From NCBI GenBank assembly GCA_018806985.1, contig JADANN010000331.1:686001-750000 (forward strand): a DNA stretch of 64,000 nt, written 5' to 3'. The notes beneath the pieces were generated by a model. It did not search any database. It was given only the letters and a program-made list of their open reading frames with translations, and had not been told where the DNA came from. This DNA is from Angiostrongylus vasorum. Lineage: Eukaryota > Nematoda > Chromadorea > Rhabditida > Metastrongylidae. A program made the translations under genes and the position numbers. This document shows, one piece after another, positions 1-11,978 of this stretch. Numbering within the stretch: position 1 is the stretch's first letter; the number at the start of each line of letters is the position of its first letter.

Positions 1-470
1 CGGAAAGGACAATAGCGCGTTCGTTCCGCACCGTAGACACCTGCGGTCCGCAGTTTTGCAAATATCTCAGCATCATTAAAGTTATATTTCGCAACGCATA
101 CCCTGCCGCTAAAAAGAGTAGGCAGTAAATAATAAGTCAAAATTGTGATTATAACTGCAGCCTCAGCTTAACTGGGTTCGTTGCCGATTTGGGCCCCCCA
201 GATCAATCCCGCTAACGGGTGATTGCTGATGGCAAAAGATCAATAGAACTAGCCGAGAGACGAGACAGACGAAACGAAGGACCCGCATGGTGTGGTGGTG
301 AACGCGTTACTCCCCGGAAAGTACAATAGCGCGTTCGTTCCGCACCGTAGACACCTGCGGTCCGCAGTTTTGCAAATATCTCAGCATCATTAAAGTTATA
401 TTTTTGCAATACATACACTGCCGTTAAAAAGAATAGGCAGTAAATAATAAGTAAAAAAATTGTGATTCTT
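1..470 (+). repeat. R3 family, one and a half tandem units
   Basis: The block ggaaag.acaatagcgcgtt...gcaaatatctcagcatcat...aggcagtaaataataagt occurs at 2-145 and again from about 315, an offset near 314 bases, with the cctcagcttaactgggttcg head between. The window starts inside a unit, so the array may extend to the left. Confidence 0.75.
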
Positions 471-820
471 CTTCATAGTTTACAAAAAAACGTCCTAATA
501 GCTGATCTGCGGATGGGACTTCGGAAGCTCAGGTAACCAGTGCTTCGAGATCACAATCGCCTTAATAGAAAACCACTCTCACGTTGGCAAATCTCGCTCT
601 CTTCTTCAAGGGCTGGTTGGTTGTTTCAGTGTACGAAATCCTGTGGTAAAACCTTTGAGAGGTTGTCAAACTTTGAGTCTCTCAGAAGGTCACGAGCATT
701 CCAGTAAACAAACACCTTAGCTAGGCGACATGAACACTTTGTACTGCTATTCACCTGTAATGCCAGAACAATCCGCTTAGACCAAGAACTTTACGTTCTT
801 TTAGAAAGCCGATGTTCTCA

Positions 821-2460
821 TCAAATTCAATGTGATGGCCCAACAAAAGACGAAACGTAGAACGACCGACATGCACCAAATACATTACGAGCTCCTTACC
901 ATTCGTGGAAAGGAAATTCCGCTACAAAATTTCAGCGGCATTGGCTTTGTCGTGCAGCTTTGGCATACACTCACCTGTTTCCCAGCAGGTCACCTCATTG
1001 GCTCATTCTCTGTACCCCTACGTTCACTTGAGAGAAAAAAATTAATGTAAAAACCGCTGCTCACCAAAGTGACGAAAACGAATTAGATGTGTTAAGTAAT
1101 TAGCTAAAGAAAGCAATCCGCAACGGTGAATTTGTTGTCGGAAAATGCCATGTCGCGAAGAGTCAGCGAAAGCAGATATACGGTTGGAAAATTTGGAACA
1201 CAAGGCGGAAATAGGGATGGAAACCGTTGTTCAATCTTCTCTTAGACATGGGAGTCTCCTAGCAACGTTGCTATCGTGGACATTAGGTACATCCTCACAG
1301 GAAGAAGATATACTTTCTAGATATCTCTGTTGTCCCATAATTCTTTACTGGTCGCAGTCACCATCTTCGTTGTGCGAGACTCGATTCTGCTTGCGAACTG
1401 GAAAACAACTCTAATCAACACCGAGGAGAAAAATATGTATAACGAACGCATTTTTGAACGAAATCTTTCCCTCATGTAACTGGCAGATCAGGAAAGAGTC
1501 TATCAAAGACTTGGTTGCATGCTTAAGTACTTTAGGGGTTCTGCGAAGCGCATCCTGATTTCGTTTGGACCCTATTTCCGTCATTATCAAAAAAGTTGCT
1601 CGAAAAAAGAAGAACTGCAGCGTGCTCCTAATGCACCACACATAAGCTGGCTAATAAGAAGTTCCACTCCTGTTAGAGCTTCCCAGGAGGACTTACGTTA
1701 GCACAGCCAAAGAATGATTAGAATTAGCTAAATAAACCAGTATGAAGAAATGCCAGAAGAATATGTTCCGGATGTAATGTACCGCTACCAACTCTGATGT
1801 GCGAAGATGGAGATTGCTGTCACCTCCTACCATGACATGGCTTTAATAAAAGAAAAATTTCGTACTAAACTAAACTATTGTGCCTCACGGTTCTCGTCTT
1901 GGACCTCAGAATGATCATTAATAAAAAAAACCCATCAATGATAAAAGCGACATAGCATCAGGATCACATGACTGCCGACTTCCATAGAGCCAGAGGCCTT
2001 AAACTATATGCACTTTTTGCGGCCCATATAACACCGCACTATCAAGAGCAAAAGGGACCCAAACCAGTGAACAACTCTTGGGACGCTTATCCCTACTCAA
2101 GGAAGATGACCTATGAAATCTCTGTAACCATCGTCGGACTTACTTGTCGAGTGTACTGTACAAGTTGTTCACGACAACTATCTTATCGTGCACATAAAGT
2201 GGTCCAAATAGGCACCTCGTTGAGCAATCAGAATTCTAAAAGAGATGTTGCTACGTGGGACGATATCAAAACTGTGTCCATTTTTTATAGCAGCTTTTGG
2301 GAATGGGTGTGTTGTCCACCAATAAGCTTTAATAATTTCAAGAATGTAATTCTTTCGGCCATAATCGACCAAGGGATCGGCAAATCGCTTATGAAAGTCC
2401 TAACTTGTTGTTATCATTCTTTCTTGAGAGAAAGGAAGATTACACAATAAAAATTCCTTT
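821..2460 (+). mobile_element. Decayed RTE-clade LINE, APE and RT fragments
   Basis: Frameshifted pieces read in order along the + strand. About 832-950 resembles the start of the APE endonuclease (LLTIRGKEIPLQNFSGIGFVV). About 1145-1400 has the weak remnants of the following segment (PIILYW-x-QSPSS, as in the better copy at 43.1-43.6 kb). About 1968-2450 covers early RT motifs (DFHRARGLKLYALFAAHITP, later FKNVILSAIIDQGI). The order matches the minus-strand copy at 39.7-43.6 kb. Every frame is interrupted, so it is inactive. Family assignment rests on recognising the APE/RT order of nematode RTE elements. Confidence 0.6.
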
Positions 2461-2549
2461 GGATTTCTGTCAAATCTTCGTTATTCTGAAGAAATTGTCT
2501 TCTTTTCGAGAAACGTCTATGGAATAAAAGGATGCACAATGAGCTCAAT

Positions 2550-2931
2550 ACTTACTTACTTGATACTTGAATAGCCCGTCCTCACTGGTTGTGCGGACCC
2601 CTAGCACAATCTCTATTTTTCTGAGATTTGCTGGTTAATCCATTGTTCCCTAAAATAACGTGGTCAGTTTGACCAAAGTCTGCCTCAGGTCTTCACCACC
2701 ACAAGCAGTCGCCTCCCTTGTGGATCAGAGGGAGATTTGCCACCATGCGATTTTGATACCAGGACGATGGCGGATCCTGGTATTAGTTTACTCTTAGCGA
2801 GGCTTCCTGATGGAAACGCCGGACTCCTCAGCTTGGGAGACCCTGCCAGTGATGAATCCTCCCGCTGTACAACGCAGTCCGACACCCAGGAACACCTCCC
2901 AGCCACGATGAGGTGGTAAACCGTTGGGAGG
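2550..2931 (-). repeat. R1 repeat
   Basis: A full R1 unit (about 380 bp) in reverse orientation. The string atgagctcaat flanks it at 2539-2549 and 2932-2942, an 11-base target-site duplication. The AAGT-type tail is at the left (cttacttacttgatac). Confidence 0.8.
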
Positions 2932-2942
2932 ATGAGCTCAAT

Positions 2943-4741
2943 TAAGTATGGAAACCTAAACTGTTTTCAAGAAACGTTCTATCTCTAAGATCAAACGGAA
3001 TATTAAATGGTAACCAGACACAAAATAGCGGCTAGTATAATAAGCAGAAAAGAATAACAGATGGAATAAAAAAATTACGTAATAGGGTTTTCAAGACGAT
3101 GCCATCGCCTTCTGGGAGGATAACGCTTCCGATGGGCCAACTTGTTTGTGGATATCGTCAACCACCTGGATTTGTAGCTGGAAATCATTTATGGACCATA
3201 GAAATTTTTTTGTGGACTGACCATACTAAGAAATAGGCCGTCACCTGGATCAACGATTGCGCAAGAAATACACGAAACGGAAAGTAGTTGGACAGGCATA
3301 TCCCCTTGGGTATTCGCTATCTTTTCATCTCGTTTCGTAGCCTCATAGGGAGTAGGGAGTGTATTGAGTTACTAGGGTCTGCCGATGTATCATAACCGTG
3401 TTTTCATCTTTATAAATGAGTTTGGTACTAAATTTCACCTGCAACTGATGGAGTACATGCTTCTCACAGTTGCTGGATCAAACCAACGACTCCCGGCAAG
3501 AGTAATCGCGGGTTCGAAGCGCACCGAAGGTTCCGAATTCTGCTTATATCTCAGCATTCTTGTGGTTGTATTTGATACCTTACCTTACTGTGAAAAAAAA
3601 GAATAGGAAGTAAATGAGAGTCATAATACTATGATCCCTTGTTTGCTGTAGCGCAGCTCCACTTACTGCGTTACCTGTGACCTTTAACGAAAACAGCACC
3701 ATCAAGAATCATTCGTTTTTGTTTTCTCTCCGTCTGCTCATTACATCAACAGTTCACGTAATCCGCATCCGTGTCTCCAGCGATTCTACTGTAATTGGCG
3801 GTGTTTCCATCGCCACGCCTATCGCGTCATAAAAAACGTCGTGTATTACGCAGTCATCGTGCACCTGTCGTTAGTACGCCGGCGTAATTCAGCTCAGAAC
3901 AGTCCAGAACTACTTCTGGTCAGCAATTATATCATGCAGTTATTGATCACTTTTCTATTGATCTACCATATTGAAGCTCATCGAAGTAAGTAAATGTTTA
4001 AGTGGCAGTGATTAGCTAATCAATGCTTTTATAAGATATACCATATAATTGTGGCGTGGCTATTGTCTTTTGTATTTCTGGAGTTCAGGACTTTGTGAAG
4101 CTGAAGGAAACTGTAGGCAATGTGCTGATACACGATACTCTTACTATAGATGCACACAACAGGTATTGTTACAGTAATTGTTGTATTCTAGCAAACAATG
4201 CTGGAACTTATCATAAATTTTGTTATGAGGTATGGAACATCGTTTGTTATTTGTTTTTGATTTCTCCGTTCTCTAGAATGGCTTTTCTGACTTCACTTTT
4301 TTACGTTTCTTCCACCTTCATCTTCCTTCGTAGATAGGCTTTTCATCCGGGCCTTTAAAATTCTTACAGTAGTTGTGTTTCGTAGTAATTTGCCGCTTAG
4401 GACGATTGCTTTCTTGGAGAGCTATGTGATCGTGGTTTTTGTTGCCCGACTCTACTTCGCCCAGTTGTTGGTTTACAACGTGAAGGTAGGACACTTCTGA
4501 AGTGGGCTCTTATGCTTTCTTCGCCTTTTAAGCTTATTTAAACTTAGACCGCTGAAGTAAAACCAAGTGTCTTGTAAGATAACAAAAAAACTGCTTTTCT
4601 CCTTCACATAAAGTTCTAGTTTTCGTTTACCTAACTTTCTTATAACAACAACTTCGCTTACTAATAAAATCGCCGATTGTTTTCTAATGCCTTCGATAAT
4701 TAATCAGTGGATCTCACTCATCTACTAATACCACGCTACAG
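2943..4741 (+). other. Region upstream of the first recognised exon
   Basis: It contains one R3-type fragment (3465-3630). I could not recognise a signal-peptide exon, TATA-like element or splice-leader acceptor that would mark the gene start. An open stretch from 4056 lacks motifs. Confidence 0.4.
3465..3630 (+). repeat. R3-type SINE with tRNA-like head
   Basis: A B-box-like string (gcgggttcgaagc) is followed by the shared R3 tail: atatctcagcattcttgtgg, then ttgtatttgataccttacc and gaataggaagtaaatg. The A-box side is poorly kept. Confidence 0.55.
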
Positions 4742-4927
4742 TACCATCACACCTTACACAACATTCAACACATGCTAACTCGTCGTCAAATGCGAGTAAG
4801 CCGGAGAACTCGTACACGAAAGCGGACGTGTTGTGCCCAGACGGGTCTCATTGGACGAAACGTTGCCATCAAGACAATGAATGTGTCGCCGGATTTGAAA
4901 TATGCGCCGAAGGAAAGTGTTGTGCAA
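4742..4927 (+). CDS. Exon 1 seen: EB/lustrin-like cysteine-rich module
   Basis: The exon follows CTACAG and ends before GTGAGT, leaving phase 1. It first encodes a polar Ser/Asn/His-rich linker, then a compact module with Cys at LCPDGS, KRCHQD, NECVAG, EICAEG and KCC. The spacing resembles EB or lustrin-type modules of nematode secreted proteins. The single leftover base joins the two leading bases of the 9007 exon in frame, giving a further Cys straight after the joint. The acceptor has a weak pyrimidine tract, so the 5' border is less certain than the 3' border. No upstream exon or start codon was recognised. Confidence 0.7.
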
Positions 4928-7900
4928 GTGAGTGAGGCACTGTTTTATTAGTTTATCATTTTTATATGAACTGAAAACAATAACCTCAAGGATTCCTTGA
5001 GAACTGGTTAAAAATAGCTGAGATTTTTCTGAGCCGGTGAATCACCGTTCAAGGAGTTCGTACCTAGCATTTTTTAATACTAGATTTATCGTGGTTAGAA
5101 GGTTTCTGTTTATAATCTGGCAGCACTAATTCTGAACTACCACATTATTCCATTCCTTTCCGAGGTAATTTTGACGAATAAATGCCTCATATAAGCGTCG
5201 GAATTCCTTGTGAATGCGTCACGCATTCGATTTCAATCGTAGCATCGTAGAGGAAAGTGAATGCATATTTCTAAATTACAGTAGGTTGCTGGGCTTTTCG
5301 GTGTTAAAGCCAGCGTTTTTTATCACTTCGAACAAATTTGGTTCCAATGTACCGACCACGACGTGACAGTAGATTTGACCAGGCCGGAGAGCAGAGTTTT
5401 TGTCAACGGCTCTGTGTTTGTTGCAGGGACCTCTGATCAGTGTTACACACGGCTTCATGTACCTGCTTTTGTACTCTTTTATCTACCACCTCGTAGTAGT
5501 TGTATATAAAAGAGCTTTCTTCTCCAGTTGGTTCTGTTTTGCTGCTTCATAATTTTCCAAAGGAACAAAAAACGAGGAGAAGAACTTTCGCTGTTCAAGC
5601 GATTATGCTTCCTTTGGTGATCCACCCGACTCCTGGTCTGAGTGTGTTAGTCCTTGGCCAACAACAGGTTCTTCGTCTACGTGTGATCGCCTAATCCGTC
5701 GACATTTTCTCGTAAGCGTTTAATAGCTATGCAACTGATTTCGTCATAGCATTGATGCATTTGACTGAGCGCATGTAAGTGACATACGGAATGAAAAAAG
5801 TGGCAATAAGTAAACTTACTGTCGTCGCCCTCCTTCTTGGGACCACCTGGAACCGCTTTTCTCAAAATCTTCCGGCAGATATTGAAGAATATCCAATAAG
5901 ATATCAACCAGGATAAAAACCAAACGGTATTTTGTAGTCAGTATCAACCAGAAACAAAGTTCTTGGGTTTAATGGGAAATTGGAAGTTCTGCTAATTTTT
6001 TTCCATGAATATCCCGCATCGTGCACCTTTAACACTGACACGATGAGTTGACCAACAATAAATCAACAAATCACTTAGTCACTATTAGTAGCATCACTAT
6101 GACATAAACTGGATGCACTGAGGTCGTAGTGGGATAGTAATTCAGCTCCGAAATAGCTAATGATACATTTTATGAGGTTGACTCTCCGTAATAATGGTAG
6201 TGTCGTGAATGATATACACGAGTTAATGTGGTGAGCTAATACTGTGTGCTGTTGTCGAACTGCATACGATAGAGGATTTATCTCAACTAAGAGTAAGCCT
6301 AGAACTCCAGCAGTCCTCAGAGTAATCGTTGCAGTTATGGAAAGGTAAAGTAGTCGCAAGACAGCAAGAATACCTACAGAATGGTTGGTGATCACCTGTT
6401 GTGATAACGTGGGGAACACCTTGACTTGACTATCTCGAGGCTCTTAGAAAAAAAAACTTATCGAACCAGCAAAATACTACTCACAAGGGAATTATTTTGG
6501 AGTCCTCATGATTTTTAATACAGGTCGTCCAAGTAGGTATGATAAAACATTCAGTGCTTCTAACTCCAAAGTGAAGAAGTGGCCAGTACGATGAAGGAGG
6601 AGAGTGTGTCTGATCCAATGGGCCCTGTTCGCTACCGGTTTTTCTTTTGTCCTTCGTGAAAAATCCGTACTATCTAAATTTTTTTCTGCTTCACCTAAGT
6701 ATTCATATGTAATGTGTCCATATTTTATCATTAATACTTATTCTAATTGTTTAGTTGTTTGGTTCATCTTTTTCAACGGCATTTAAAAATTTTTTGGTGC
6801 TAATTTTAACGCAAAGCAGATTTTTTAAGTAGCTGTAGTGAGACCAGAGATCTCTGATACCTGTAGAATGCTCTTTACGTACAGCTCATGCTTTTCATCT
6901 CTTCAGGTCTCTGGGCTTCGTTTTCGAGTTCCGCTTCTCATCGCATTATCGGAAGCGTTTTTAAATTTGCATTAGTACGTAGAATTATCCGCGTATGATT
7001 CGCAGTCGAGGTCAGGTGCCTCTTTAGGGTTTCGCGGACTGACCTTTTCCTAATCCTAGCAGTTCGGAATATTTGGCGTGAATGTGTGTGAAACGAGAGC
7101 GCTGACCTCTTCGTGGCTCATCGACAAGGACGTTTTTCTCCTGACATTCCCCTACACACCCCTTCCCTTAGTGAGATGTGATTAAGCAGCGTCAAAACCA
7201 CCTTGAAAAAAACCAGAAACTTTTTCGGAGTCATAAAATCGCGTTACGATCGAATACAACACAAATAAAAAACTTTAGTGCTATACCGATTACCGGATAT
7301 ACGAAACTTTCGCTCTTCTGAAACGTTGGATTTTATAGATGATGACTGAGGGGTAGTGAAAAAAGCAAGAAATTTTGAACGAGTTACATCTTATTCAATT
7401 TTTTCAATATTTATTTGGCGAGTGTGAGAAGTACTAGGATACTCACAGCGGAAGTGAAGACGGGCTGTATGAAAATAATAAAGAGAAGTGAAGCTCTACT
7501 CTACATTACAAAACAACTTCTTCTTTGTTATTCACTAACATCTTTATGACGATGTGCGTTGTTTTCAATGCGTAGGATGCGAATACGGTAACCGTTTTTC
7601 AACTTCAAACCGACCAACATATCAGCTTATGCTAAATTCAATTAACTGCCATGAAAACGAAGTCAGAAAACTAAGAGGACTGTAAAAAAGCTCTTAAAAA
7701 TCTCAAAAATAGACTATTAGTATCTACAGACCCTCTTCTAGGAAATACGAGCCTTCTAACTCTATCATGGCTCATATTTCGAACATAAGAAAGAAATAAG
7801 CAGAAGGAGTTTGCCCAATAGTTGGCGATGATGCCTCCCAACGAATCGTTGATGTTAGCAAATGCCGGTCTTGCGTTGGATTTCCCAAAATTTCAAGTTA

Positions 7901-9006
7901 ACTTTCATTTCCTAAGAGTTTTAATGCTTAAAAGGTCTGAAATTAGAAAAACATCTTATGAAGACTGTATACATCCTGAAAGTGATAAAACAAAGTCTTT
8001 TTTCCATAAGTTTGTAATCTTCTCAACTCTACTACTGTTCTACGACACACCATCTCAAGCCAGTTTTCCGATAACTAACGATAATTTCTCGACCACTAGA
8101 GTAATTGAGAAATTGCGAACTTAGAAGATTTGTAGAGGAAACTTCGCCCCTCTATTACTTTAATTGCATAAATGGTTTTATTTTTCATAAGGGCGCATGT
8201 GGCGCAGTGGTCAGAGGCACGCTGCGACACACACGTGGATTCGAGCCCATGGCCCACCAAGCTTACCATCCCCCGGGGTCGCAGATTGGTACCAGACCTG
8301 TCTGGGAGGATAGCAGCACTGGCTCGATACATTAGTAAGCCAGCGCAAGTCATTGTAAAGGTCAGATATGCGTTCAGTCACCTCCAACGATACTTAATGA
8401 AGTCGAATGCATGGCGCATCCCTTAGGGATTGGTCAACAACGGGAGCTTTATCCTTTTATGGTTTTTATATAGTGTCTCGTTCGATTTAAATTGGTTCAA
8501 AACTGAAATCTTCAAAAAGTTCAAAACGAAATTAGAGTTTTCTGAAAATTCCATCGAAAGAATTGAGGAACAACATCCAGTCGTACTGGATGGAATGTCA
8601 CTTGTTCATGAAATATGTTGGTTTAAAGTGAAAATTGTGTTTAAGTGGAAGTTATCTTCATATCGAAAGTGTTGTATACAATGTAAAACGCTGTGTGTTA
8701 ACCGGAAGAAATCAGTGTCGTTGCGAATCTGTTAACTAGCCCCTCAACTCGATGCTCTACAAATCGGCATTAGTTACTTCCAACTACTCGAAATTCAGTT
8801 AAAGTTATTCTCGTAAATTCTTGTAAATTTCCACAGTTTTCTTCTCCCTCGTCATTCTTTCAGCAAAATTGAAATAGTTTAAGAAAAATTCCACTTCGCG
8901 TTTATAAAGGAGCTTATTGTCGCAGTTATCTTGAAAATGATATCTCCCTACGATTTTTTATTCTAAATTTCACCTTTACATTTAAATTTTGTTATACTCG
9001 ATTTAG
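4928..9006 (+). other. Intron (about 4.1 kb) between EB-like and thyroglobulin exons
   Basis: Apart from an R2 SINE at 8191-8460 and AT-rich sequence I see nothing assignable here. The open frames are short, without recognised motifs or splice context. The flanking exons fit each other in phase (1 to 1). Confidence 0.6.
8191..8460 (+). repeat. R2 tRNA-derived SINE
   Basis: The head contains an A-box-like TGGCGCAGTGGTC and a B-box-like GATTCGAGCC, the internal RNA polymerase III promoter layout of a tRNA. The body is ccccggggtcgcagattgg..., the end ttatccttttat. It lies in the intron before the thyroglobulin exon. Confidence 0.78.
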
Positions 9007-9112
9007 CTTGCTCTCGACGTCGTCGGCTCGTCCTCGATCAGTCAGCACAGAACGAACTACTGGGCCTGGTCATTCCACAATGCGAAACAGACGGAATGTA
9101 CTACAGAAAACG
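9007..9112 (+). CDS. Exon: thyroglobulin type-1 domain, first half
   Basis: The exon lies between GATTTAG and GTTAGT. It starts with two bases completing a codon, then TGC, and encodes the first Cys followed by a basic stretch and the hallmark PQCETDGMYYRK segment, the second Cys strand of a thyroglobulin type-1 repeat. It ends in phase 2 (CG). The intron to the next exon is 475 bp and the two halves join in frame to give the canonical QC after RKR. Thyroglobulin-1 modules are known as cysteine-protease-binding or matrix modules; inhibitory activity here is inference only. Confidence 0.85.
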
Positions 9113-9587
9113 GTTAGTTTCCTTTATTACCTAAAATATTACAGACCATCACTTTAATTTCCACTACTAAGATCCTAGATCACAATGATGATGAGATATT
9201 TGCACAACTTGGACTCCAAGTCTGATTTCACCCTACGATTACCACTTCTGGGGCTCACGTGTCATCCACGGCACCACTGAGCCCCTCTGTTTGCCTTTCG
9301 TTCAGCTTGTTTTTTACGCTGTCATGAAAAAATGATATGCAGTAAATAAAAAGTTATATATTCAGATTTCAGAATATTCGAAAGTACTCAGCTCGCAAAT
9401 TTTCGACTTCTCGTAAATTTAAGCCGATAAAATCCCTTTTTAAAGCGCTTCATTATTTTCAACTATCCATAGAAACTTGTCAAGTCTACAATAATGGCTG
9501 TTTTGTATTTAAGTCTTTCGTGTTAGCGTAACTAGATTTAGTAACACATTAAGTAAGACCTTTGCAAACTGTTCACTCTGCCTGTAG

Positions 9588-9741
9588 ACAATGCCGTGTC
9601 GGCACGGAGTCCTGTTGGTGTGTGACACCATTGGGACGACGTGTAGTCGGAATCGGGACGGAATGTGAGTCGAGGCGAAGGAAACAAGAAAATATGGTGA
9701 TGAAAGCTGTGAAACTTCGAGATGAACTAATTCGAGGCAAG
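9588..9741 (+). CDS. Exon: thyroglobulin type-1 domain, second half plus basic linker
   Basis: The acceptor is CTGTAG and the donor GTACAG, with phase 2 in and phase 0 out. The exon encodes QCRVGTESCWCVTPLGRRV, holding the diagnostic QC...CWCV signature, then GT and the sixth Cys (TEC). This completes a six-cysteine thyroglobulin type-1 domain. The domain is followed by a charged, helix-prone linker (ESRRRKQENMVMKAVK and on) ending LIRGK. It joins in phase 0 to the WAP-like exon at 11704. Confidence 0.88.
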
Positions 9742-9921
9742 GTACAGTTCACTTATCTCCACCTTCTTACTTCCCCTTATTTGTCTGAAGAACATCTGAA
9801 TGGATTCCGAAGTTTTAAGCGAAAAGTGAAAAATCTATTCTCACTTCGAATATACATTAATGAATGCTGCACTATGCGGTTAAATGTTGTTCAATACCAT
9901 TTAATTCTGGAGTTTTCCTCT

Positions 9922-10530
9922 TCACAAACTAAATACAGTCGCCCAAAAAATTGGGAACCTTGACAGCACATCTTCTATTTTCTTAAATGTTATTTGGATA
10001 TTTACACAACCATTGTTTAAGAATAGCTCTGGCATCATTAGAATCTCCGTGCGACAAGCTATTTGTGCAGCAAATTTGTTTCGTGGCATTCCGACTTGTT
10101 GCGAACCACGTCTTTCAGAGATGATAGTCACCATAAGCTGTTGCCAATCGTTCTGCGTAAGTAGAAAATCGGAAGGTTTTTGCAACTTCATATCAAATTT
10201 TCTTCCCTGGTTGTCTTTTTGGGACATCGAGCGTTTTCTCAGACACCTTAGTCTTCTTCTCTTTTTTTCTTTACATCGCATTTCTGCACTATTTAATGAA
10301 TATGGGCCATTGAAGTAACAAAATATACGCCTTCGCAAAAAATCCACGGCTCTTCCTATGCGATGATTTTTTCCAGTACACAAGACTACTTCAAACTTAT
10401 TAGTTATGAAGTGGAGCTCTTTATCATTAAATTCCTCTGTAGTAATATACATTGTGCTCGAAAACTTGAATGCTTTTAGTGACCCCTCACCATGAATAAC
10501 GAAGGATCGTTTATGGCCCGGCGCAATCAT
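9922..10530 (-). CDS. Unassigned 202-codon open frame, possibly transposon-derived
   Basis: A 202-codon frame on the - strand within the intron 9742-11703. It is rich in basic residues (RCKEKKRRRLRCLRKRS) and shows no recognised catalytic motif. The final codons run into ctaaatacagtcgcccaaaa, which looks like TA followed by a Tc1/mariner-type terminal inverted repeat (cagtcgcccaaaaaattggg). No matching inverted end was found to the right. It could be a remnant of a DNA transposon or a chance frame. Confidence 0.3.
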   Translation of the reverse strand: MIAPGHKRSFVIHGEGSLKAFKFSSTMYITTEEFNDKELHFITNKFEVVLCTGKNHRIGRAVDFLRRRIFCYFNGPYSLNSAEMRCKEKKRRRLRCLRKRSMSQKDNQGRKFDMKLQKPSDFLLTQNDWQQLMVTIISERRGSQQVGMPRNKFAAQIACRTEILMMPELFLNNGCVNIQITFKKIEDVLSRFPIFWATVFSL

Positions 10531-10666
10531 CTTTGACTGATAGTATTTAAATGCATAAGAATTTATTTTCCTTGAGCTCGGAAACCTTACTCGGACTTTC
10601 CTAGGTAGTTATCATTTACCATCTAGCCACTGTATTGCAATCAACATGGCAGTGATTGCAGTTAAT

Positions 10667-11383
10667 TCTTAATATTCTTGTTCATCAAACCCGAGGCGCT
10701 ATTTTATTCTTTATTCAAAAACAAGCTGACGTCTCGGCGGATTTTGCTCTTTGTCAGAGCCTGGGAAGGTGAAGTTGACTGTAACGTACCGAGCCAAACA
10801 CTTCCATAACCAAACGGAGAAAATGCTAAACCAAGATCTCAATCACATTGAACACAGAATAGCTTCTTCGCACACTCACTGCTTTCTATGAGCCTTCCAC
10901 TGAATATGTCACGTGGAGACCAACTGCACATAGTTCACATGGAGGCGTAATGTGCCTCTCACATCAAAACAACAGTCTTAAATACTGCCCAATATCACAC
11001 ACGATTATGAGGCATTTCTCCCTGCGGTTCATTTCCGGATCCTTGGAATTAATCTAGAATGTCTCTAGAAATGTTATTTCATTTTAATGTCAGAGGCACA
11101 TTACGCTTCCATGTGAACTCTGTGCGGTTGACCTCCACGTGGCAGATTCAGTAGAAGACTCATAGAAAGCGCTGAGTGTGCGAAGAAGCTGTTCTGTATT
11201 CAATGTGATTGAAATTTTTGTTTAGCATTTTTTCCCGTTTGGTTATAGAAGTGTTTGGGTGGGGTAGGTTGTCCTCAACTTCACCCTTCCAGGCTCTCAG
11301 GAAGGCGAAATCCGCCGAAACGTCAGCTTTTTCTTGAACAAAGAATAAAATAACACCACGAGTTAGCTCAACAAGAATATAAA
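10667..11383. repeat. Foldback element: inverted LTR pair of Penelope-like type without coding
   Basis: The left arm (about 10.67-10.98 kb) and right arm (about 11.08-11.38 kb) are imperfect reverse complements. Each outer part carries a hammerhead-like block: cgtcag/cgaaa on the right, and its decayed complement ctgacgtctcggcgg on the left. The arrangement (LTR reversed on the left, forward on the right) is that of the Penelope-like elements in this window with the interior removed. No protein is encoded. It lies in the intron before the WAP exon. Confidence 0.7.
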
Positions 11384-11703
11384 GATTTATTTGGTCAATG
11401 CCAAGGTTAATAAAAAGTTGGTCGTGGAAATTAATTCCAGTTACTGTCTTAGTCTAAAGTTGGGATCTAGAATGGGTGCGTCAAAGTTCTTCTCAACTTG
11501 AGTGACACTACTGGGTGTTGAATCTGTGCAGTACATAGCAATTAGTCGTCCTAGACACCTTTAGACACAAAGAGGTGATAGACCAATGGAATTATATGAG
11601 ATATATGCATGCCAAGATCAAAGTTTGAAGAAAAAACTTGGCACTTTTCTCAGACTTAAACAGCAACGTATTTTACATGAAACTAAAATATTTCTTCATA
11701 CAG

Positions 11704-11846
11704 ATATGCGAGGAGTATCGCAATGGCGATTGCCCGTCATCGTCTAAAGAGAACGACACCGTATTGCCGTGTCTTTGCGATTCGGACTGCCCACCTTCTT
11801 GGAAGTGCTGTGCACGTCAAAAACGAACTAACCTGCCAAACGCCTG
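11704..11846 (+). CDS. Exon: WAP-type four-disulphide core, with a probable frame break
   Basis: The exon starts in phase 0 after TTCATACAG. It encodes ICEEYRNGDCP, a Ser/Asn-rich loop, PCLCDSDCPPSWKCC, matching the WAP pattern G-x-CP ... C-x-C-DxDC-x(5)-CC. The frame as written then runs to a TAA at 11851-11853 without the last WAP cysteine. If the run of five A at 11819-11823 were four, the next residues would read ARQNELTCQTP, supplying that Cys, and a GTACTA donor at 11847 would leave phase 1, exactly what the next exon needs. A GT at 11815 (phase 1, before the break) is the alternative donor. So this is a mutation, a sequencing error or an unusual splice. Confidence 0.72.
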
Positions 11847-11978
11847 GTACTAACCGACAGCACTAACTGTACTCGCAATGCTCTCTGAATGGTTCTTCTC
11901 CTTAACTAAACTCTCATTCGACCAATTCGCCCCATCATTATGGAAGCATTATTGATCAATTTCATGTACTGATTCCAG

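Noticed and set aside
4056..4337. Candidate first exon or signal peptide upstream of 4742
   Set aside because: The frame opens at GTG, the hydrophobic stretch is in the wrong place, and no donor keeps phase to exon 4742.
8190..8240. tRNA-like block with A and B boxes
   Set aside because: There is no acceptor-stem pairing or anticodon arm of normal length, and the block is the head of a SINE found ten times, so it is not called as a tRNA gene.
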